This document shows positions 6,577-12,166 of a stretch of DNA of 14,694 nt, one piece after another. A program made the translations under genes and the position numbers. Source of the DNA: Armatimonadota bacterium. Its GTDB lineage: Bacteria; Armatimonadota; Chthonomonadetes; Chthonomonadales; Chthonomonadaceae. Location of the stretch: contig JAPLCR010000303.1 in the NCBI GenBank assembly GCA_026392135.1, forward strand, positions 1 to 14,694, given 5' to 3'. The notes under the pieces were generated by a model that was not told the origin of the DNA, did no database searches, and saw nothing but the letters and a program-made list of their open reading frames with translations. Each line of letters begins with the position of its first letter. The first letter of the stretch is position 1.

Positions 6577-6891
6577 ATGTTAGAAATAATCTACGGTTTG
6601 CTTGTGTTTTGCTTGCCTACCTATGCGTCTTCTCACTGGCTACAGCGTAGATGTAGACTCATAGGCTGGCATCTCGGAAGAGCGGTTGTTGGTATCGCTC
6701 TTTCTAGTATCGCGGGCTGGTTTTTGGCGTTTAGGCTAACCCTCCTCTTTGTTGAAAAGCGCACAGTGGGCGAGGCGGGATATACTCCGATAATTCTCGG
6801 CTTCTTGTTTATATGGCCCATCGTTGCCTGGAGCAGTGCAGCCTTGTGTTCACTCTCTATTGCTCGTCACAACAAACCAAAGATAGCTTAA
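6577..6891 (+). CDS. Small integral membrane protein, unknown function
   Basis: The start is ATG 6577, preceded by AAAGGAG (6565-6571) at 5-nt spacing; a GTG at 6559 in the same frame lies upstream of that ribosome site and is unlikely. The 104-residue product has three hydrophobic segments: roughly residues 3-18, 35-60 and 71-96, joined by short basic or polar loops (QRRCR, EKRTVGEAG), and a polar tail (ARHNKPKIA). No catalytic or binding motif is visible and I do not recognise a family. It lies 106 bp after dxs with its own possible promoter and ends just before a hairpin shared with the convergent gene. Confidence 0.65.
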   Translation: MLEIIYGLLVFCLPTYASSHWLQRRCRLIGWHLGRAVVGIALSSIAGWFLAFRLTLLFVEKRTVGEAGYTPIILGFLFIWPIVAWSSAALCSLSIARHNKPKIA

Positions 6892-6897
6892 AACGAA

Positions 6898-6930
6898 TTA
6901 GGGGCATGGCGTTTTGCGCCATGCCCCTAA
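6898..6930. terminator. Perfect 14-bp hairpin between convergent genes
   Basis: TTAGGGGCATGGCG (6898-6911) is the exact reverse complement of 6917-6930, with a 5-nt loop. It lies 6 bp after the stop of the plus-strand gene (6891) and 25 bp past the minus-strand gene's stop (6956). Read leftward it is followed by a T-rich TTCGTTTTAAG, giving a usable intrinsic terminator; rightward there is no T-tract. It probably serves as a bidirectional terminator. Confidence 0.8.
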
Positions 6931-6955
6931 CATCACATAAAACAGAACTCCCGCG

Positions 6956-8182
6956 CTACTCCTTCGTCTCAAACTCCCCACTCTTCTCCGCATTATCCTC
7001 TCTCTTCTGAAACGACTCTCGCACGGTTTTGGGGGTGATGCGCTCAGGTGCAGTGCCTACCTGTGTTATCACATACTTCTGGTTCACAAGCTCCACCACA
7101 TAACTGACATAGACAACATGGCTCTCGCCGTCCCCCCCTTTATAAGTATGCTTCCCCGTAAGGATATAGACCCCCTTCTCCTTGCGCTGGGGAGTGTCCA
7201 TCTCAAAGCGTTGGGTCTGTGTGGACTGTAGAGCATCACGGGTCAAGTCAAGATAGTCTTGGGGTGGTAATGAGTACTGATACTTGCCCCGTAGGTAGAC
7301 AGCGATACGCTTCTGCTTATCCACTGCCTCAGAGAGCGATTGAACATCCTTATCCACCCACGCCTTTTGTATCTTGCTTGCCATCTCTGCTACCGGGCTA
7401 TTTGCGATAACCGTTGCCGCCACACCGTCAAGGGCTTCGGCTTTATCTTTATTACCCTCTGTAGATCTGCTCTTAGGCTTGTTCTCATCAGGTGCTTTTT
7501 TATTGAGATAGTAGCCATCTATATCCTCCTGCTTCCATCCCCTGTAGTCTCCCCTATCGGTATAGACAGGCACGGGAACGTAGACAACATTGGGCGGCAT
7601 TTGGTAGATAAAATCGTTCATGAGGAAGGGCGCACTTACCCCCCAGTAGAAGTAGTATGGAGAGAGAGAACTATACCCTGTTGACCATACGGGCGAATAG
7701 TAGGGGTAGCAGGCAGAACCATTCGGAAAGAGATTGTTACCCCAGCCTATGTAGCAAGCACTACGCCCCCACAACCCGTTGCGATAGCGGTGTGGACGCG
7801 CATTAGGCGCGGGTTGGCGCAGGATGAAGGGCGAGAGCGGAGAGTTATAGCCATGAATCTCGTTGGTGCGTGCCATCTGAGCAAAAATATCAGAGTCGGG
7901 CGGCACACTTACATTGAAAGGAACAAAGTTCAAGTTCCCAACAGTGGTACTGATATTCCCTCGCGTGTTTCCAATACCCGCCCCACTACCTCTATTGGGG
8001 ATCATTACCCCGCTGCGAATATAAGGCGACATCGCTTGATTGTTCAAGGGGACTTGCCCACCTGGGGCACCAAAACGCGGGTCGTTGGCGCGGACATTTT
8101 GCGCGGTTGCAGAGTTACTCGCGATGATAGAGAGTGTCGCGACGCACGCAGTGAGTTTTAGAAGGGCATTTACTTGAAACAT
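6956..8182 (-). CDS. Secreted Tyr/Pro/Asn-rich protein, unknown function
   Basis: The 408-residue protein starts at ATG 8182 after GGAG with an 8-nt spacer. Residues 1-27 form a Sec signal peptide ending SNSATAQ. The region from about 28 to 225 is low in charge and rich in Gly, Asn, Pro, Tyr and Trp (for example PYYFYWG, NVVYVPVPVYTD), with two cysteines (in RSACYIG and GSACYPY) that could form a disulfide. A charged linker (KKAPDENKPKSRSTEGNKDK) then leads to about 145 residues of mixed alpha/beta character (ANSPVAEMASKIQKAWVDKD, YVSYVVELVNQKYVITQVG), which recall an NTF2-like fold; this is inference. It is a single-gene unit, convergent with the small membrane-protein gene. A role in the cell envelope is likely but no function can be assigned. 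Confidence 0.8.
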   Translation of the reverse strand: MFQVNALLKLTACVATLSIIASNSATAQNVRANDPRFGAPGGQVPLNNQAMSPYIRSGVMIPNRGSGAGIGNTRGNISTTVGNLNFVPFNVSVPPDSDIFAQMARTNEIHGYNSPLSPFILRQPAPNARPHRYRNGLWGRSACYIGWGNNLFPNGSACYPYYSPVWSTGYSSLSPYYFYWGVSAPFLMNDFIYQMPPNVVYVPVPVYTDRGDYRGWKQEDIDGYYLNKKAPDENKPKSRSTEGNKDKAEALDGVAATVIANSPVAEMASKIQKAWVDKDVQSLSEAVDKQKRIAVYLRGKYQYSLPPQDYLDLTRDALQSTQTQRFEMDTPQRKEKGVYILTGKHTYKGGDGESHVVYVSYVVELVNQKYVITQVGTAPERITPKTVRESFQKREDNAEKSGEFETKE

Positions 8183-8326
8183 AAACGGTACTCCATAGCG
8201 GGGGGAGAGGCAGAAGAAAGTAGAGGCTACATTCGCCCCTTATACCATTAAGACGTATCGAAACTCCCAAAAGTTATCCTACATGGCTTCAAATTCCCTC
8301 TTTATTACAGTAATCCCTCTTTCCCC

Positions 8327-8356
8327 TTGACAAAAGGGCTTTTACTATGCGATACT
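8327..8356 (+). promoter_or_regulatory. rplJL promoter
   Basis: TTGACA (8327-8332), an 18-nt spacer and GATACT (8351-8356) lie just upstream of the L10 leader, with initiation expected near 8363. The leader would be about 275 nt. A second GATACT with an upstream TG (8374-8382) may be an alternative extended -10. Confidence 0.65.
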
Positions 8357-8392
8357 TCCAACCGAAATCAGTATGTGATACTGCCAAATCTC

Positions 8393-8580
8393 ACCGCAGA
8401 CAGCAGGTACGCTTTCGCAAGGGCGAACGTTAATTCTAATGACTAGAGCCTGCCGAGGATGAGATACGAGTTTTTCGATACCTCTTGAAGCGCAGAGAGT
8501 TTTTTCTCTGCACGCCTCCGGGTTCGCTCGTGTCTGCGTAGAGTGACGCTAGGACACGCGAAGCCCGGATTTTTGTTTTT
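8393..8580 (+). ncRNA. L10 leader (ribosomal protein L10 autoregulatory RNA) with attenuator
   Basis: The paired elements AGACAGCAGG (8398-8407) and CCTGCCGAGG (8449-8458) match the conserved kink-turn region of the L10 leader that binds the L10(L12)4 complex. Downstream lie a 7-bp hairpin (8492-8498 with 8505-8511) and then a long GC-rich hairpin (8518-8568) followed by ATTTTTGTTTTT. That order is typical of leaders in which excess L10-L12 favours the terminator. It accounts for most of the 455-bp gap between 8182 and 8638; the rest, 8183-8326, holds nothing I can name. Confidence 0.88.
8518..8580 (+). terminator. Attenuator-type intrinsic terminator in the rplJ leader
   Basis: CCGGG (8518-8522) pairs with CCCGG (8564-8568), and the stem continues through TTCGC/GCGAA and GTGTC/GACAC with small bulges, followed by T5-G-T5. 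It lies upstream of rplJ rather than after a gene, so it is best read as the regulated terminator of the L10 leader. Confidence 0.85.
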
Positions 8581-8637
8581 CGGTCTTCTCCACCTCCTAC
8601 GGAACACGGCTAAACACACGCAAAAAGGGAAAACAAG

Positions 8638-9171
8638 ATGCCCAACCAGAAGAAAGATCTGCAAATCGGTGAACTGCGCGACATACTAGCAGAGACCAAA
8701 GGGGCAGTTCTGACAGAATATCGTGGTCTTACGATGGCGGACATGACGAAACTACGCCGTAAACTCCTCGACCAAAACGCGGAGTACCACATTGTCAAAA
8801 ACACCCTCTTCAAAAGAGCACTTGGCGATACTTTGACCCCCGAACTTGAGGAGCTCCTCAAGGGACCTACGGCGATTGTCTTCCTCAAAGAGGAAATCAC
8901 AGCTCCTACCAAAATGGTGCTCGATTTCGTCCGCGACAGCAAAAAGCCGGAAGTAAAAGTAAAAGGCGGCTACTATGAGGGCAAGGTCTACACGCCCGAA
9001 CAGGTTCTCGCTATCTCCAAGCTACCCTCCCGTGACCAGTTGGTTGCAATGGTAGTAGGGTCTATCAACGCCCCTCTATCCGAGTTCGTGGGTACGCTCG
9101 ACGGTATTATCAGTTCGTTCATCCGAACAGTTCAAGCAATAGCAGACCAGAAAGCCGAAGAAGCCGCGTAG
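8638..9171 (+). CDS. rplJ: 50S ribosomal protein L10
   Basis: The 177-residue protein has the standard L10 layout: an N-terminal rRNA-binding globular domain with EYRGLTMADMTKLRRKL and HIVKNTLFKRAL, the LLKGPTAIVFL strand, and a C-terminal alanine-rich helix (IRTVQAIADQKAEEAA) that recruits L7/L12 dimers to the ribosomal stalk. The ATG follows AAAAAGGGA with a 7-nt spacer. It is the first gene of a two-gene unit, 45 bp before rplL, and is controlled by the L10 leader directly upstream. Length matches the family. Confidence 0.97.
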   Translation: MPNQKKDLQIGELRDILAETKGAVLTEYRGLTMADMTKLRRKLLDQNAEYHIVKNTLFKRALGDTLTPELEELLKGPTAIVFLKEEITAPTKMVLDFVRDSKKPEVKVKGGYYEGKVYTPEQVLAISKLPSRDQLVAMVVGSINAPLSEFVGTLDGIISSFIRTVQAIADQKAEEAA

Positions 9172-9216
9172 AACCGCGCCTTTTAGGATTTCTATTAACA
9201 CATTAGGAGAAAACTC

Positions 9217-9606
9217 ATGGCTCTTAGCAAACAAGAGATTATTGACGCAATCAAATCTATGTCCGTACTCGAACTCTCCGAGCTTTCCAAAGCCCTTCAA
9301 GAAGAGTTCGGCGTTTCCGCCGCCGCCCCCATGGCTGCCGGTGGTGCGGCTCCTGCCGCCGAAGCGGCTCCCGTTGAGGAGGCTCCCACCAGCTTTGACG
9401 TAGTTCTTGCCGCCGCTGGCGACAAGAAAATCAACGTCATCAAGGTCGTTCGCGAAGTGACCGCGCTCGGTCTCAAAGAGGCAAAAGACCTCGTCGAGTC
9501 CGCTCCCGCCAAAATCAAAGAGGGTCTCAATATGGACGATGCGAAAGCACTCGCCGCCAAATTCGAGGCAGAAGGCGCGAAAATCGAAATCAAGCCCGCT
9601 GGCTAG
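9217..9606 (+). CDS. rplL: 50S ribosomal protein L7/L12
   Basis: The 129-residue stalk protein has an N-terminal dimerisation helix pair (MALSKQEIIDAIKSMSVLEL), an Ala/Pro-rich hinge (AAAPMAAGGAAPAAEAAPVEEA) and the compact C-terminal domain (SFDVVLAAAGDKKINVIKVV, LGLKEAKDLVESAPAKIKEG) that contacts elongation factors. The start follows AGGAGA with a 6-nt spacer. Several dimers bind L10, whose gene is 45 bp upstream on the same transcript. A strong terminator follows 26 bp after the stop, so rpoB and rpoC, which commonly follow in other bacteria, are not part of this unit. Confidence 0.97.
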   Translation: MALSKQEIIDAIKSMSVLELSELSKALQEEFGVSAAAPMAAGGAAPAAEAAPVEEAPTSFDVVLAAAGDKKINVIKVVREVTALGLKEAKDLVESAPAKIKEGLNMDDAKALAAKFEAEGAKIEIKPAG

Positions 9607-9632
9607 TTTCGTTCTTCGTTTCGCTAATTTTG

Positions 9633-9669
9633 GGCGCAGAAGTAACCCTTCTGCGCCTATTTTGTTTTA
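9633..9669 (+). terminator. Intrinsic terminator after rplL
   Basis: GGCGCAGAAG (9633-9642) pairs perfectly with CTTCTGCGCC (9648-9657) around a 5-nt loop and is followed by TATTTTGTTTT. It is a canonical strong terminator 26 bp after rplL. Confidence 0.92.
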
Positions 9670-9715
9670 CGCTCTTCTGTCTGTTGAGTGGGCAGCAATA
9701 CATTTATTCAAAGGC

Positions 9716-9745
9716 TTGACAGATACGTGCTGGCGGGGCTAAAAT
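9716..9745 (+). promoter_or_regulatory. Squalene-hopene cyclase promoter
   Basis: TTGACA (9716-9721), an 18-nt spacer and TAAAAT (9740-9745), identical in boxes and spacing to the dxs promoter. A start near 9752 leaves a leader of about 205 nt before the coding region. Confidence 0.75.
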
Positions 9746-9751
9746 ACAAAA

Positions 9752-9956
9752 TACCTTATGCCGTTAAGAGTAGAAGCCTCTGCCAACCTCTCAAGAGAAT
9801 TTTATCAAATTTTCTCCTCGCAGGCGGAACGAAACACCTCACGACGACGTTACTAAGGAAGTAGGCGCAAGAGTGCTCTCTTCGCACTAGGAGTAACCGT
9901 CTTGACGCTCTCGAATCAGACAAAGGAAGAGCGTTAAGTGGAACGGGCTGGTAAAT
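9752..9956 (+). promoter_or_regulatory. Long structured 5' leader of the squalene-hopene cyclase gene
   Basis: The 350-bp gap 9607-9956 holds the rplL terminator, the promoter and this leader. It contains a hairpin near 9866-9889 (GCG-c-AAGAG pairing with CTCTTCGC) and a second stem, ACGCTCT (9905-9911) with AGAGCGT (9928-9934), about 25 nt before the start codon. No known riboswitch class is recognised. Regulation is possible but unproven. Confidence 0.35.
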
Positions 9957-12041
9957 TTGAATTCGAGAGTAGATCCTCGCACACCTCCATCGACATCAGA
10001 GACCACTCTCTCTTCTTCCTCCGCAGTAATTGGGCGGCAGGCTGTCACCCATTCGCGTCATATCTCTCTTGAATCGGTCTCCAATGCGATAGCCTCCGCA
10101 CAAGACTATCTTTTAGAGCGACAAGACCCTGAAGGCTACTGGGTGGCGGAGTTAGAGGGGGATTCAATACTCGAAAGCGAGTATATCCTGCTTCTCCAGT
10201 TCTTAGGCAAACGCGACCTCCCTAAATTTCGCAAGCTTGCCAACTATATCCGCAAGTGGCAGACTAGCGAGGGCTTTTGGCCCATTTACCCCGGCGGACC
10301 TCCCGACATAAGCTCCTCTGTAAAAGCCTATTTTGCGTGTAAATTGGCAGGCTTTTCAGAGCGAGAGCCTTTCATGCGAAAAGCCCGCCGTGCTATTTTG
10401 GCGCAAGGAGGCGTAGCGCGATGCAACACCTTCACCAAGCTCTATCTCTCCATGTTTGGGCAGTACGATTGGCACGGAGTTCCTACCATACCACCGGAAT
10501 CTATTCTTCTTCCCAAATGGTTCTACTTCAATATCTACGCTATGTCCTCATGGTCGCGGGCAATTCTGGTTCCGCTTGCCGTTATTAATGCACACAAACC
10601 CTACCGCGATATACCTGAGGAGTGTCATATTGACGAACTCTTTGTAGATGGACGCTCTAATACCAAAAAGATGCGACTTCATTGGGACAACAAGCCCGTA
10701 ACATGGCGCAATGTCTTCTTGGTGATGGACAAGTTTCTCAAACTCTACGACGCAAGCCCCGTCAAGCCATTCCGCAAACTAGCGTTACAACGCTCTCTCG
10801 CATGGCTTTTAGAGCGTGAAGAGAAGAGCGGCGGTCTGGGAGCCATTTTCCCCGCCATGACCCACGCGATTATGGCGTATAAGTGTATGGGCTTTCCCGA
10901 TACACACCCCGCTATTCAAAAGGAGCTTAAAGAGCTAGAGGCTTTTGAGATAGAAGAGGATAGCACTATTCGTCTTCAGCCGTGTACTTCGCCTGTATGG
11001 GATACTGCTCTGGTAATGAATGCAATGCTGGACAGCGGCTATCCCGTAGATACAGAGGAGGCAAAGGAGGCGATGGAGTGGCTTCTGTCAAAGCAGACCA
11101 CTACCAAAGGCGACTGGGCAGTAAAGTGTCCTGATGTAGAGCCCGGCGGGTGGTACTTCGAGATGGAGAATGAGTTCTACCCTGATGTAGACGATACTGC
11201 GATGGTACTAATGTCTCTCTACAAAACCTACTGCCCGAACGGAGAGCACTGGACAGAAGCCCCTGAAAAGGTGCGCGAAGCGATGGAAAAAGGGCTTAAC
11301 TGGGTAATGGCAATGCAGAATCGTGATGGCGGTTGGGCAAGCTTTGATAAAGATAACACGAACTATCTGTTCCAATTCGTACCCTACGCCGACCATAACG
11401 CGATGCTCGACCCCTCTTCTGCCGACATTACGGCGCGGTGTCTGGAAATGTACTCCTACTACGGTGTAGACCGCACACATCCCTCTGTAAGGCACGCGCT
11501 AGAGTATCTCTATAGTGAACAGGAGCCTGATGCCTGCTGGTTTGGGCGGTGGGGGGTGAACTACCTCTATGGAACGTGGCAGGTGTTGCGCGGATTGGCA
11601 CGCATTGGTGAAGATATGCAGACCGAGCGCATTCAGAAAGCCGTTCGATGGCTCCAATCTGTGCAGAATGAGGACGGTGGATGGGGAGAGACCTGCGCCT
11701 CCTACGACCCAGAACACACAAAAGCGATGGGTCCCAGCACCGCAAGCCAAACCGCATGGGCAGTCATGGGGCTAATGAATGCCGGTGATTTGGACAGCGA
11801 AGCACTTCAAACAGGTATTAACTATCTGCTCAATCATCAAAGTACACTGGGTACGTGGGAGGAAAAGTGGTTTACAGGTACAGGCTTCCCACGTGTTTTC
11901 TACCTGCGCTACCACTACTACTGCCACTACTTCCCGCTGTGGGCACTCGCACAGTACTACTCTTTCACGACAGGAGAGATGCCCGATAGAACGGCAAATG
12001 AGAAGGCACAGGGCGGGCGTTTCGCGAACTTAGAGGTCTAA
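9957..12041 (+). CDS. shc: Squalene-hopene cyclase
   Basis: This class II terpene cyclase folds squalene into hopene/diplopterol, the committed step of hopanoid synthesis, at the cytoplasmic membrane. The protein has the protonating DXDD motif as DVDD (residues 410-413) and repeated QW motifs, including QDPEGYW, QNRDGGWASFD and QNEDGGWGETC, plus the C-terminal GTWEEKWFTGTGFPRVFYL block. Length (694) is normal. The start appears to be TTG 9957: a stop at 9903 closes the frame upstream, there is no in-frame ATG before the conserved region, and the ribosome site is weak. The first 40 residues are Ser/Thr-rich and not conserved, as in many family members. No other hopanoid genes are adjacent; it has its own promoter and leader. 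Confidence 0.95.
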   Translation: MNSRVDPRTPPSTSETTLSSSSAVIGRQAVTHSRHISLESVSNAIASAQDYLLERQDPEGYWVAELEGDSILESEYILLLQFLGKRDLPKFRKLANYIRKWQTSEGFWPIYPGGPPDISSSVKAYFACKLAGFSEREPFMRKARRAILAQGGVARCNTFTKLYLSMFGQYDWHGVPTIPPESILLPKWFYFNIYAMSSWSRAILVPLAVINAHKPYRDIPEECHIDELFVDGRSNTKKMRLHWDNKPVTWRNVFLVMDKFLKLYDASPVKPFRKLALQRSLAWLLEREEKSGGLGAIFPAMTHAIMAYKCMGFPDTHPAIQKELKELEAFEIEEDSTIRLQPCTSPVWDTALVMNAMLDSGYPVDTEEAKEAMEWLLSKQTTTKGDWAVKCPDVEPGGWYFEMENEFYPDVDDTAMVLMSLYKTYCPNGEHWTEAPEKVREAMEKGLNWVMAMQNRDGGWASFDKDNTNYLFQFVPYADHNAMLDPSSADITARCLEMYSYYGVDRTHPSVRHALEYLYSEQEPDACWFGRWGVNYLYGTWQVLRGLARIGEDMQTERIQKAVRWLQSVQNEDGGWGETCASYDPEHTKAMGPSTASQTAWAVMGLMNAGDLDSEALQTGINYLLNHQSTLGTWEEKWFTGTGFPRVFYLRYHYYCHYFPLWALAQYYSFTTGEMPDRTANEKAQGGRFANLEV

Positions 12042-12099
12042 AGTAGCGCAGGTTTAAGAAGAGTAGCCGTAGTACGCTTCATTATCACAGTAAGGCAAA

Positions 12100-12142
12100 T
12101 AGAAACTCCCCCCTCATCGAAATGATGAGGGGGGAGTTTCTA
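12100..12142. terminator. Perfect 18-bp hairpin between convergent genes
   Basis: TAGAAACTCCCCCCTCAT (12100-12117) is the exact reverse complement of 12125-12142 across a 7-nt loop. It lies 58 bp after the cyclase stop and 24 bp past the stop of the opposing transporter gene. T-tracts are weak on both sides. The position and stability point to a bidirectional transcription end. Confidence 0.8.
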
Positions 12143-12166
12143 CGCAAGTGATGTGTTCTGGAATGG

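Noticed and set aside
9297..9593. A 98-codon minus-strand open frame inside rplL
   Set aside because: It results from the alanine-rich codons of rplL read backwards.
3209..12110. GAAACTCCC recurring in three intergenic regions (about 3210, 8260 and 12102)
   Set aside because: Nine nucleotides is short, orientation and context differ, and one copy is part of a terminator stem. Probably chance.
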